Source: Hugonella massiliensis (GTDB taxonomy: Bacteria > Actinomycetota > Coriobacteriia > Coriobacteriales > Eggerthellaceae). From it: a stretch of DNA of 64,000 nt. A program made the translations under genes and the position numbers. The notes under the pieces were generated by a model that ran no database searches, was not told where the DNA came from, and saw only the letters and a program-made list of their open reading frames with translations. This document shows positions 33,617-42,922 of the stretch, piece by piece. Location of the stretch: contig LN908985.1 of NCBI GenBank assembly GCA_001486445.1, positions 149,817 through 213,816 of the forward strand. Reading direction: 5' to 3'. The first letter of the stretch is position 1. Each line of letters opens with the position of its first letter.

Positions 33617-33698
33617 GTTTTCTCCTTACAGGAAAATCTCGCGAAAGCTGAGCACGGCGCGATTCATGATAGGCTGAATCAGATTTGAAGGCAGGCTG

Positions 33699-36600
33699 AT
33701 GACTACGCACGCGATAGAAAACTACATTATGGAAACCACGCCTCAGCGTGTGGTCGACCGTTACGCACAGCTCAAGGAGTATGCGCGCACCCACGATTTC
33801 GGCGCTCTCGATGAAGACGTGGTGGTAATCGACACCGAAACGACCGGCGTGTCGTTCAAGCACGACGAGCTCACCCAGATTGCCGCCGCTCGCATGGTGC
33901 GAGGCGAAATAAAAGAATGGTTCGTCAGCTTCGTGAACCCGGGCAAGCCCATTCCCGAAGACATCGTGCATCTCACCAACATCCACGATAGCGACGTGGC
34001 CGGCGCGCCCGACCCGGAAGAGGCGGTCGCCCGCCTCGTCGAGTTTGTGGGCTCGAGCTATCTGGTGGCCCACAATGCGGCCTTTGACCGGCATTTTTGC
34101 ACCAAGCCCGCATCGGGGGCGGCCCTGAAAAACAACGTATGGGTCGACTCGCTCGATCTGGCCCGCATCGCCGTGCCGCGGCTGAAATCCCACCGTCTTA
34201 CCGACCTGGTGCGCACGTTCGACACGCCTGTGTCGACGCATCGGGCGGATGCCGACGTCGAAGCGACGTGTGCGGTCTACCGCATTCTGCTCGCGGCTGT
34301 GGCGACGATGCCCAACGACCTGGTGTCTGCCATCGCCCAGTTCGACGACGGCGAGCAATGGCCTACGGTCATGGTGTTCAAGCACTTCGCCGAAAGCGAC
34401 GGGTCATCCTTTAATTTGCGGTCGCTGCGTTATCAGACCGTGGGTCGCAACGATCATCGCCCCCGCGTCGATGCCAACAACCTGATCGGCGACCCCGCGC
34501 GCGGCGTGCGGTTCGCAACTGAAGACGAGGTGCGCGAGGCTTTTTCTCCCGCGGGCGTCGTCGGGCGCATGTACGACCGTTTTGAGGCCCGCGACGAGCA
34601 GGTAGAGATGGCCGAAGCGGTAAACGCCGCCTTCGCTGATTCGGTCAACCTGGCAATCGAAGCGGGGACGGGCGTCGGCAAGTCGATGGCCTATCTGATC
34701 CCTTCGGTGATCGCCGCCCGGAAAAACGACATTACCGTGGGCATCGCGACGAAAACGAACGCCCTTCTCGACCAGTTGGTCAACCATGAGCTCCCGCTTC
34801 TTTCGGAATCGTGCGACGGCGTGTCTTTTTGCAGCTTGAAGGGTTTTTCTCACTATCCCTGCCTCCGGTCTATCGAGCGCGTGCTTAAAGCGGGGCCCGG
34901 CATGCGCCAGGTGCAGGACGGCTTCGTCTCGCAGGCGCCTGCCCTCGCCGGACTGCTCTCTTTCATCGAGCAGTCCGAATACGACGATATCGATACGCTT
35001 AAAATCGACTATCGCGCCCTGCCCCGTTACGAGATCACTACGACAAGCAACGACTGCTTGCGCCGCAAATGCCCCTATTTCGGCCAGAAGTGCTATGTGC
35101 ATGGGGCGCGTTTGCGGGCTGAATGCTCGGATATCGTGGTGACCAACCAGTCCCTGCTCTTCTGCGACGTTGCCGCAGAAGGCGGCTTGCTGCCCCCAAT
35201 CCGCTACTGGGTGGTCGATGAGGCACATGGCGCCGAAAACGAGGCACGGCGTGCCTTCAGCACGAAAATCGATGCCGACGAGATCAAACGCGTTATCGGG
35301 AAGGTCGACTCGTCGAACGCGGCACGCAACGTGTTCATACGTGCGGAGCGCCGTCTGTCCGGCGAAATCGACGTTTCCGACGAGCGCGTGCGCGATTCCC
35401 TCACCGATGAAGAGCGGGCCCTGGCCGAAGGGACGGGGTTGAGCGGCGGCGATACCCTGCTGTTTGCCCTGAGCGGCCGCGCCAAGCGGGCGGGCGATAT
35501 CTTCGGCACCGCGGCGACGGAATTCTGCGCGCATCTATCCGACCTGCTCGCGTTCGACGTGCCCACGAAAGGGCGCAGCTACGACCAGGTCGATATTTGG
35601 ATCAACGACGAGGTGCGGGCGAGCGATGCCTTCAAGAACCTTGTCGAGCTTGGCCATGTGATGTACGAATCGGCCGAAAAGCTCATCAAGGCTTGCACCG
35701 AGCTTGTGGGGGTGATGGAAGACGTCAAGGGCGCGGCTTCCGTGCAGGGCGAAATCGCATCGACCGCCCTTGCGCTCAAGGATCTCTTGCTCGCGTGCGA
35801 GATCATTTTGTTCGACGGGCCCGACACCTATGCGTACGCGGCTCATTTGTTCAAGCGAAAGAACGTGCCTCACCGCGGATCGGAATATCTCGAAGCGCTC
35901 ATGATGAACGTGGGCGACACGATGAACGAAACCCTCTATGCGCGTACGCAAAGCGTGGTGTTCACGTCCGCAACGATGACGGTGGCCGATTCTTTCGGGA
36001 ACTTCAACGCCGCGATGGGTTTGGGTACGGACGAACAATCGGCAGTGCGCACCGCAAAGCTCGATTCGAGCTACGATTTCGACACCCATATGACGGTGTA
36101 TGTGGTGAAGGACATGCCCGAACCCAACAACCAACGCTATCTCGACGAGCTTGAGAAACTGCTCATCGGCGTGCATAAAGCCCAACAGGGCTCAACCCTT
36201 TCCCTCTTTACCAACCGTCGCGAAATGGAAAAGGCTTTCGAAGTTGTGCGCGACGCCCTCCATGAAGATGACCTGCGCGTGGTCTGCCAGAAATGGGGCG
36301 TGTCGGTAAAGGGTCTACGCGACGATTTCATCGCCGACGAGCACCTATCCCTGTTTGCCTTGAAGAGCTTTTGGGAAGGGTTCGACGCGCCGGGTGCGAC
36401 GCTGAAGACGGTGGTCATCCCCAAACTGCCCTTCACCAAGCCGAGCGACCCGCTTTCATGCGCGCGCGCCCAGATTGATTCGTCGGCATGGTCTCATTAC
36501 GTGCTCCCTCAGGCCGTGCTTGAAATACGCCAGGCGGCCGGCCGCCTTATCCGCTCATCGACCGACACGGGTAACCTGGTGCTCGCCGATCACCGACTGG

Positions 36601-36710
36601 TGAGCAAGGGCTACGGAAAGGTTTTCCTCAAGTCGCTGCCAAGTTCAAATATCAAAGTGCTTCCTGCCAAGGACATCATCGAAGACATTCGCGCCTCGCG
36701 CGATGCCTAG
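33699..36710 (+). CDS. DnaQ-type exonuclease fused to DinG-family helicase
   Basis: 1003 residues. N-terminal 3'-5' exonuclease domain (about 38-205): VVVIDTETTG (ExoI), VAHNAAFDRHF (ExoII), HRADADVEAT (ExoIII), so all catalytic acids are present. C-terminal XPD/DinG helicase: Walker A EAGTGVGKS near 322, four cysteines for a 4Fe-4S cluster (HYPC, then CLRRKC...KC near 390-465), VVDEAHGAE near 506 (DEAH), and motif VI QAAGRLIRSSTD near 950. The layout matches DinG of Bacillus, though the protein is longer. Probable role: processing of stalled forks or R-loops. Start ATG 33699; a second ATG at 33729 is possible. Confidence 0.92.
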   Translation: MTTHAIENYIMETTPQRVVDRYAQLKEYARTHDFGALDEDVVVIDTETTGVSFKHDELTQIAAARMVRGEIKEWFVSFVNPGKPIPEDIVHLTNIHDSDVAGAPDPEEAVARLVEFVGSSYLVAHNAAFDRHFCTKPASGAALKNNVWVDSLDLARIAVPRLKSHRLTDLVRTFDTPVSTHRADADVEATCAVYRILLAAVATMPNDLVSAIAQFDDGEQWPTVMVFKHFAESDGSSFNLRSLRYQTVGRNDHRPRVDANNLIGDPARGVRFATEDEVREAFSPAGVVGRMYDRFEARDEQVEMAEAVNAAFADSVNLAIEAGTGVGKSMAYLIPSVIAARKNDITVGIATKTNALLDQLVNHELPLLSESCDGVSFCSLKGFSHYPCLRSIERVLKAGPGMRQVQDGFVSQAPALAGLLSFIEQSEYDDIDTLKIDYRALPRYEITTTSNDCLRRKCPYFGQKCYVHGARLRAECSDIVVTNQSLLFCDVAAEGGLLPPIRYWVVDEAHGAENEARRAFSTKIDADEIKRVIGKVDSSNAARNVFIRAERRLSGEIDVSDERVRDSLTDEERALAEGTGLSGGDTLLFALSGRAKRAGDIFGTAATEFCAHLSDLLAFDVPTKGRSYDQVDIWINDEVRASDAFKNLVELGHVMYESAEKLIKACTELVGVMEDVKGAASVQGEIASTALALKDLLLACEIILFDGPDTYAYAAHLFKRKNVPHRGSEYLEALMMNVGDTMNETLYARTQSVVFTSATMTVADSFGNFNAAMGLGTDEQSAVRTAKLDSSYDFDTHMTVYVVKDMPEPNNQRYLDELEKLLIGVHKAQQGSTLSLFTNRREMEKAFEVVRDALHEDDLRVVCQKWGVSVKGLRDDFIADEHLSLFALKSFWEGFDAPGATLKTVVIPKLPFTKPSDPLSCARAQIDSSAWSHYVLPQAVLEIRQAAGRLIRSSTDTGNLVLADHRLVSKGYGKVFLKSLPSSNIKVLPAKDIIEDIRASRDA

Positions 36711-36734
36711 GAGATGCCTTGCGGCATGAGCCAT

Positions 36735-36779
36735 GCGGGGCGCCGTCAGTATCCTTTCGGGATGCGGACGGTGCCCCGC
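36735..36779 (+). terminator. Hairpin after the exonuclease-helicase gene
   Basis: GCGGGGCGCCGTC / GACGGTGCCCCGC, 13 bp with one wobble and a 19-nt loop. No clear T-run. Confidence 0.45.
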
Positions 36780-36827
36780 CGCGCGTTTCAGGGCGGCTAT
36801 CGGCTCGTGTGAAGCCCCTGTATTCTT

Positions 36828-36855
36828 TTGGACGCATCTTTAAGTGGCGTATAAT
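36828..36855 (+). promoter_or_regulatory. Promoter of the giant M28-like gene
   Basis: TTGGAC (36828-36833), 16-bp spacer, perfect TATAAT (36850-36855), about 50 bp before the ATG. Confidence 0.65.
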
Positions 36856-36905
36856 TTCGAGGATGTACCACTAGGGTCGGTTACGACACATTGAAAGGCG
36901 CACGC

Positions 36906-39900
36906 ATGTCCGACATGACTGACGATATCGGGTATCTTTCGCAAGAAATAGGCCCGCGACCTGCGGGAACGGAAGAGGAACAAAAGGCGAGCGAATACAT
37001 CGCGAAACGCTTTCGCTCTACGACGGGCCTGAAAACCGAAATCGAAGAATTCTCTTGCAACTCTCAGCCCGGTGTCGTTGAGGCGATCTGCTTCGGCCTC
37101 TCCATCCTGTTCACCATCATCGGCATGCTGGCTCCGCAGGTCTCGGTGCTCGCGTTCGCGATTACCACCGTGTGCTGCGCCCTCTACCTGTGCGAGGTCT
37201 TCGACAAGCCGGTGCTGTCCCGCCTGTTCACGCGCGGCATCAGTCAGAACGTGATCGCGCGCTACAAGCCGGTGAGCAAGGGCGGGTCCCGCCCGCGCAA
37301 GGTCATCATCGTGGCGAACTACGACAGTGATAAGGTGCGCAACGAGCTGTCGCCCGGCCTTATGGGCGCCTACCCCCTCCTGGTGAAAGCTTCCACGGCG
37401 GCAATCGTCGCCCTTCCCGTACTGTGGCTCATTCGCGCCGTTGCCGCAGTGACTACGGGTACCGCCGCCCTCGTCTTCAATGTGATCTTCATTGTTCTCT
37501 GCCTTGTAGCGGTTCTGCCGGTCGTAGCCTTTGCGATGCACCGTACCGCGACCTTCAACGAAGGCGCCAACTCCAACGCATCGGGCGTTGCGGCGATGAT
37601 GGAAATCGCCCGCCGCGTGGCCGACGCTCAAACCATTAAAGAGCCCGACCTCGAAGGCGAAGAGCCTGTCATCCATGGCGAGGAAGAGGCCTATGAAACG
37701 GGCGCCGTCCCCGAAGGCGTGCCCGTCACCTACGAGGTCGAAGCCAACGTTCCCACCGACGATGACGGTTCGTATGAGCCTGCCCTTGGCGAGGTGGTTC
37801 CCCGCGAGGTAAGCCAGCAACCTGTGGACGCCCCTGTTTCACGTGAAACAGGACGCAACGGGGCTGCAGGGGAACCCGTGCGTTTGGCCCAAGCCAGGCC
37901 GGCTGCGGCCGGGCAGCCCACTCCCGAACAGGTGGCCGCTCAGCGTGCGGAAACCACCAATGTGTTCACGGGCGAAGCGCCGCTCGAACCTCAAAGTGGC
38001 TTGCAACAGTCGCAAGAGCGCCTCGAAGAGCGCGAGCCGGTCGAAACGCAACAAGCGGAACCTGCTGTGCCTGATTGGTACAAGGCCGCGCAAGAGCGTG
38101 CCAAAGCCAAGAAGGGCAACATGCGCCCCGTGCATCCGGTGCGTCGCTCGCGCTACGCCGATGCGCTTGATGCCGCTGTACGCGAGAGCCATGCGCATTT
38201 CGAAGAGGCGAACAGGGCCGTCCAGCGTGAGGCCCAGCAGTATCGCGAAACCTTCCAGCAAGGTATTCGCGAAGTTGCGGCGCCCGAACATGCCGAACAG
38301 CTTCCTCCTGCTCAGCCGCGAGAGCCGAAGCCTATCGTGCGCCCGGTAGAAACGCCGGTTGCGCCTGTGCGCGAATCGGCGGCGGCAGCCCAGTCGGTGG
38401 CTGTTGAATCGACGCCGCAAGCCGTTGCGCCGATGGAAGCTCCTGAAAACCGCTTCGAGCGCGTTGCGCAGCAGCAGGCACCGGCGGCCCCCGCCTACAC
38501 GAATCACACCGCCCCTGCGGCGCAATCGCCGGCGGTAGCCCCCGCGGTCGCAGCGGTCCCCCAGGAATCGCCGGCTCCCGCGCCGGCTTCTTCCGCGCAC
38601 CCGCAGCAACCTATCGAGCCTGCTGCCGACACGCCGCGTAGTGAAGGGCAGTCCGCTTCTACCGCCCCGTCCCGCGCAGCGGCTACCGAAGAGCCGGTAG
38701 TAGAAACCTTTATCGAAGATGTTTCACGTGAAACAGCCGATCGACAGGGGCTGCCCCAGCTGGAGCCTTATGTCGAAACCTTCGACCAGGCCGGTATCGC
38801 TGAGCTTGAATCGGCCGAAGCCGCTCAGGTAATCGAGCGTCCAGCTCGCCAGGCAAACGCTTCTGCTGTGCGGCCTGCGGCCCCGCAGGCTCCCGTGGCG
38901 GCCCCGGCTGCTTCAGCAGACCAGAAACAGGGCTCGCTCCCTGCGCAGGCAATGCCTGCTCCCGCGCAGAACGTACCCGCCGCCGCCCCAGAAGAAACGG
39001 CCCCCCTTGCCTCGGTCGTTCCCGAAGAATCTACGCGTACCGCTGTTGCGACGGCCGTGATCAACGATGGGCGTGTGATGGTGGACGGTCCTCATGAGAT
39101 GGACCAGTTCGTCCAGACGAGCGACGAAGGGACGTCACCGAGTGCGCCCGATCAGTACCAAGATGTCGACGCTGGTTTCGACGACTATTATCAGGACGAA
39201 GAGCCGGAAGAAAGTCGCTTCCATGAAACGACGCAGCGTTGGAAGAAACGTGCAAGCGGCGCGTTCTCTTCTTTGCGCACCCGCGTGAAGAACCTGCGGG
39301 ATGAGCGCAAACAGCTGCCCGAAGCCTATCCCGATTACGAGGAAGATTTCACGACGGCGCAAATCGGTGAGGTAACCGAGCGCGCAGTCGACCATTCGAG
39401 CAATGCAAGCACGGAATCTCAGGCCACGTCGCCGTTCAATGCGGTCATGGTGGACGATGCACGCCCGCAGGGGTCTGCTGAATCTAAGGACGTCGATCGC
39501 GACCAGGCGGACCAGCCTCGCACAACCAACCGTATCGATGTGACGGTTCCACGTGAAACGCCCCAGCAGTCACCGGTCGCACAGCGCGTTCGGCAAGAGC
39601 GTCAGGCAGAGCCTGCTATTGCCACGCCCTCAGACAATCGGACTGCTGATATGCCGGCGGCCCCAGCGTCGCAGGCGGAAAAGAAACAACCAGCAGCGGA
39701 ACGCGTGATTGTAACGGCGACCGAGGCGGACCAGCCTCAACGACAGTCGCGCGAATCAACTATTTCCATGCCGCCAATCGATGTGTCCCAGCTGCGCGAG
39801 CAGGTGCAGACGGGGGCTCTCGATGTCATGGGCAATGATTCGGGAGACGTTGATGGCCAAACCGACGTGCAGGTACCTGCGTTGGACAACGAGGATGCTC

Positions 39901-41915
39901 CTGTATACGACGAAAACGAGTATGCAGGTTACGACGATTCCACGTACGGCGATTACGACTACTACGAGGACCAGCCATCTCGATTCGATGATTTGAAACA
40001 TCGTGCAGGTGGCTTCTTCCACCGTATGCGCGATTCCTTCGATAATGCGCGCGAACAGATTTCCGACCGGGTTTCTGCTCGCGAAGCAGATCATCAAGCT
40101 GACAACGCAGATCGAGCGTATGTGGATGGTGCCTCTGCCGAATCGGCGAACGCCCCCGAAAGCTTCGGCACGTACGAGAATGGAGAAGATTCCTACGGTG
40201 ACGCACCGGCATCGGTTGCTTACGCAGAAGGCTATGCCGTTACGCAAGACGATACCTTCGATCAAGCATTTGCCGAAGAAGCGCCCGTTCAGCCTATCGA
40301 CGAAGAACCCATCGCAGTCGAAAACGAGTACGCAGAGCCTGCTGCATCGGTGTCGTCTGTGGAAGATGAGCGCTCTGATGCTTCAACTTCTACGGTTGCG
40401 CCCGTGTCTGAAACTGAGAGCGAAGCTCCTGCTCAGCGTGCTGAGCGTCCGAAGCCGACCTATCGATCGAACCCGAATCGTGCGCGTATCGATGTGCCGT
40501 CGGTTATTACCATCCCCGACCCCGCTGACGACGCGAGCGCTTTGAACAAGCAGCCTGCTCCCCTTGCAGCCGAAACCGACCGCGATGGCCAGACGGCGGC
40601 GAAGACCCTCCTGCGTCAGCAGATTCCACGCGTCGCGCTCGACGGCACCGGCCCGATGAGCAACGACAAGATCGAAATGGACAACAAGAAGGCTGCCCTG
40701 CGCAACACGCTTCCCTCAATGAGCGGGTCGATCACGGCGGCGCCTGTTGCCGATCCCTATGAGAACAACCAGCGTGTGAGCCTTTCCGGGTCTTTCTCTG
40801 CTGTAGGCAACACGGGGTCGTTCAAGCCGGTGGGGGACGAACTGGTAGAAGGCATGTCGCCTGACGAAATGTATATCGACGACGCCGATGATTCCGCCTA
40901 TGCAGCGTCTTCTCCCGAAACGGGAGCCTATACGCCGAGTCAGGTGGTAGATATGCCGAAGAAACATCGCGGCCTGTTCGGCCGCCGTCATGCGGGCAAG
41001 CATTCGGGCAAGCGCGCGGAAGAGCAGAGCGCTTCCGAATGGTTGCACGTCGATGAGAATTTCAACCCCACCGAAGTGGGTAAGGCACGCGGCGGTTGGG
41101 AGAGCTTCCAGGAGGACAGCGCCTACGAACAGCAGGTGCGGGCGAGTCAGCAGGAGGGTGCGCCTGCGCCCGCTTCTGATGCCTGGGAGGAAAACGAAGA
41201 CGCATGGAAGCGCCAAGAACGTTGGAACGGCGGTGCGTTCAGCCGCGCCCGCGCTGCGGCAACCGATCAAGCTGCACGACTGGTCAATCGAGGGTCGAGC
41301 GAGGCAAGCGGTGCCGGGGCAGAAGAACCCGTGCGTCGTCCTCGCACTGCGGAAGAACTTCCTCCCGAGTTTTCGGAAGTTGCGAAGCTTGCCAATCGGA
41401 TGGCGCGCGACGACGGGTCGCAGCGTGCCGATTTGGCGCGCGAGGAGCAGCAGATTTACGAATTCCGCGCTGCTGACGTCAATGTCGAGGTGTGGTTCGT
41501 CGCGCTCGGATCCGAATGCTCGGGTGATGCGGGCATGAAGACCTTCCTTCAGACCCATGCCGACGAGCTTCGCGGTTCGATCGTCATCAATCTCGATTCG
41601 GTGGGCGCCGGCCGTTTGTCTTACCTCGAGCATGAAGGCAAGGTGCGCAAGACCAAGATCTCTACGCGCATGAAGCGATATCTGCGCATGGCTGTTCAGG
41701 CAACGGGCATCGAAGTGGCGGCAAGCGCGGCCGATTGGCGCGACACTCCCGCCTCGGTAGCTGCGCGTCACGGCTTGCAGGCGGTAACGATCGCCGGTAT
41801 GGATGGAGTCAAGCCCGCCTACATGGGCCAAGGCGACGACGTCCTCGAAAATATCGACGAAGGCAATTTGGAGCGTACCGTCGATTACGTGATGAACGTC
41901 GTGAAGAATATTTAG
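36906..41915 (+). CDS. Giant membrane M28-like peptidase with a 1,250-residue disordered insertion
   Basis: 1669 residues from ATG 36906 (AAAGG upstream). The ends resemble the two halves of an M28 aminopeptidase: N-lobe residues 1-240 (EIGPRPAGTEEEQKASEYIAKRF; VIIVANYDSDKV; GANSNASGVAAMMEIARRV), and C-lobe about 1519-1669 (FVALGSECSGDAGM; IVINLDSVGAGRLSYLE). Two hydrophobic blocks at about 57-98 and 155-210 give perhaps four membrane spans. Between lies about 1,250 residues of Pro/Ala/Glu/Gln-rich low complexity with Tyr-Asp repeats. Several zinc ligands look replaced (HxD as NYD, GANDN as GANSN, SDH as DWRD), so it may be a pseudo-enzyme. Two perfect parS sites and one degenerate site lie inside the insertion. 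Confidence 0.8.
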   Translation: MSDMTDDIGYLSQEIGPRPAGTEEEQKASEYIAKRFRSTTGLKTEIEEFSCNSQPGVVEAICFGLSILFTIIGMLAPQVSVLAFAITTVCCALYLCEVFDKPVLSRLFTRGISQNVIARYKPVSKGGSRPRKVIIVANYDSDKVRNELSPGLMGAYPLLVKASTAAIVALPVLWLIRAVAAVTTGTAALVFNVIFIVLCLVAVLPVVAFAMHRTATFNEGANSNASGVAAMMEIARRVADAQTIKEPDLEGEEPVIHGEEEAYETGAVPEGVPVTYEVEANVPTDDDGSYEPALGEVVPREVSQQPVDAPVSRETGRNGAAGEPVRLAQARPAAAGQPTPEQVAAQRAETTNVFTGEAPLEPQSGLQQSQERLEEREPVETQQAEPAVPDWYKAAQERAKAKKGNMRPVHPVRRSRYADALDAAVRESHAHFEEANRAVQREAQQYRETFQQGIREVAAPEHAEQLPPAQPREPKPIVRPVETPVAPVRESAAAAQSVAVESTPQAVAPMEAPENRFERVAQQQAPAAPAYTNHTAPAAQSPAVAPAVAAVPQESPAPAPASSAHPQQPIEPAADTPRSEGQSASTAPSRAAATEEPVVETFIEDVSRETADRQGLPQLEPYVETFDQAGIAELESAEAAQVIERPARQANASAVRPAAPQAPVAAPAASADQKQGSLPAQAMPAPAQNVPAAAPEETAPLASVVPEESTRTAVATAVINDGRVMVDGPHEMDQFVQTSDEGTSPSAPDQYQDVDAGFDDYYQDEEPEESRFHETTQRWKKRASGAFSSLRTRVKNLRDERKQLPEAYPDYEEDFTTAQIGEVTERAVDHSSNASTESQATSPFNAVMVDDARPQGSAESKDVDRDQADQPRTTNRIDVTVPRETPQQSPVAQRVRQERQAEPAIATPSDNRTADMPAAPASQAEKKQPAAERVIVTATEADQPQRQSRESTISMPPIDVSQLREQVQTGALDVMGNDSGDVDGQTDVQVPALDNEDAPVYDENEYAGYDDSTYGDYDYYEDQPSRFDDLKHRAGGFFHRMRDSFDNAREQISDRVSAREADHQADNADRAYVDGASAESANAPESFGTYENGEDSYGDAPASVAYAEGYAVTQDDTFDQAFAEEAPVQPIDEEPIAVENEYAEPAASVSSVEDERSDASTSTVAPVSETESEAPAQRAERPKPTYRSNPNRARIDVPSVITIPDPADDASALNKQPAPLAAETDRDGQTAAKTLLRQQIPRVALDGTGPMSNDKIEMDNKKAALRNTLPSMSGSITAAPVADPYENNQRVSLSGSFSAVGNTGSFKPVGDELVEGMSPDEMYIDDADDSAYAASSPETGAYTPSQVVDMPKKHRGLFGRRHAGKHSGKRAEEQSASEWLHVDENFNPTEVGKARGGWESFQEDSAYEQQVRASQQEGAPAPASDAWEENEDAWKRQERWNGGAFSRARAAATDQAARLVNRGSSEASGAGAEEPVRRPRTAEELPPEFSEVAKLANRMARDDGSQRADLAREEQQIYEFRAADVNVEVWFVALGSECSGDAGMKTFLQTHADELRGSIVINLDSVGAGRLSYLEHEGKVRKTKISTRMKRYLRMAVQATGIEVAASAADWRDTPASVAARHGLQAVTIAGMDGVKPAYMGQGDDVLENIDEGNLERTVDYVMNVVKNI
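37835..37850. other. parS centromere site 4, within the M28-like gene
   Basis: Perfect parS in the disordered region, read as PVSRETG near residue 310. Confidence 0.97.
38720..38735. other. parS centromere site 5, within the M28-like gene
   Basis: Perfect parS, read as DVSRETA near residue 606. Confidence 0.97.
39545..39560. other. Degenerate parS-like site in the M28-like gene
   Basis: GGTTCCACGTGAAACG differs from parS at three positions, in the same coding frame (VPRET). Confidence 0.5.
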
Positions 41916-41979
41916 CATGTGGACGGCGCAGTGACAATTTCGGTTGCTGCGCCGTTCTTTTGCTATAATCAGTCGACAC

Positions 41980-42054
41980 GCGGGTGTCGCCAAGTGGTAA
42001 GGCACAAGCTTCCCAAGCTTGTATGCGCGGGTTCGAATCCCGTCACCCGCTCCA
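41980..42054 (+). tRNA. tRNA-Gly (CCC)
   Basis: 75 nt including encoded CCA. Acceptor GCGGGTG pairs with CACCCGC. Anticodon CCC is in CTTCCCAAG. A TATAAT stands 11 bases upstream (41964-41969). Confidence 0.97.
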
Positions 42055-42062
42055 TGAGAAGT

Positions 42063-42088
42063 AAAGCCCCGCACTGCGGGGCTTTTTT
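42063..42088 (+). terminator. Terminator after tRNA-Gly
   Basis: AAAGCCCCGC-ACT-GCGGGGCTTT stem followed by six T residues. Confidence 0.92.
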
Positions 42089-42162
42089 ACTGCTTGGCCT
42101 TCAAGGTCCGAGCTCACGGTACAAACCTTTGTAGTGCAGTTGGAATAGCGGAAGGGGCTCAT

Positions 42163-42825
42163 ATGCTTCATGGAATGATTTTCGATTGCGACGGCACCTT
42201 GCTCGACACCATGCCCGACTTGGCGGCAGTCACCAATCAGACCTTGCGGGATTTCGGGTTCCCAACGCATACGTTTGAAGAGATCCAATCGTACGTGGGG
42301 GATGGAGGCCGCCGATTGATTTCCCTGGCCGTACCGGCCGGCACGTCGGCGGAGGTGTGCGAAGCCGCCTTTCAACATTGGTGCGCGCTGTATCCGCAGA
42401 TCGGTTTCAAGCTGACCAAGCATTACGAGGGTATGGAAGCCGCGATTGCGGACTTGCAGAAGCGCGGATGCAAGCTCGCGGTACTCTCGAACAAATACAA
42501 CGAAGCGACCAAGCTCGTCATCGATCGCAATTTTCCCGCCCATACCTTCGACCCGGTGTACGGCGAACGGAAGGGCGTTCCTCGCAAGCCTGATCCTACG
42601 GGGTTGAAGGGGGTCATCGAAGAGATGGGGCTTACTCCCGCGGAATGCGCCTATGTGGGCGACGCTCCCACCGATATAGAAGTGGCTCTGCGCGCAGGAG
42701 CCTACGCGGTAGGTGTGAGCTGGGGTTATCGCGACGTGGCTGATTTGCGGGAGGCGGGGGCCCAATCGATCGTCTCTACGCCCTCAGAGTTCGTTCGCCT
42801 CTTTGAATCGCTTCAGCACGCGTAA
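42163..42825 (+). CDS. HAD-family hydrolase, phosphoglycolate phosphatase-like
   Basis: 220 residues from ATG 42163 (GGAAGGGG upstream). HAD motif I IFDCDGTLLDT (nucleophile Asp), helical cap domain, motif II LAVLSNK, motif III lysine in GVPRKPDP, motif IV YVGDAPTDIEVALRAG. Most like phosphoglycolate phosphatases (Gph), but substrates of this family are hard to predict. Confidence 0.88.
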   Translation: MLHGMIFDCDGTLLDTMPDLAAVTNQTLRDFGFPTHTFEEIQSYVGDGGRRLISLAVPAGTSAEVCEAAFQHWCALYPQIGFKLTKHYEGMEAAIADLQKRGCKLAVLSNKYNEATKLVIDRNFPAHTFDPVYGERKGVPRKPDPTGLKGVIEEMGLTPAECAYVGDAPTDIEVALRAGAYAVGVSWGYRDVADLREAGAQSIVSTPSEFVRLFESLQHA

Positions 42826-42922
42826 GAGCGCCCGCCCAGGCAACCTGTTCGGTTGCGCTTCACGGGTCTTAGGCTACTGGTAGAATGGGGCAGCAAGAGC
42901 TCGAGTGAGGATTTGCCAGCCA

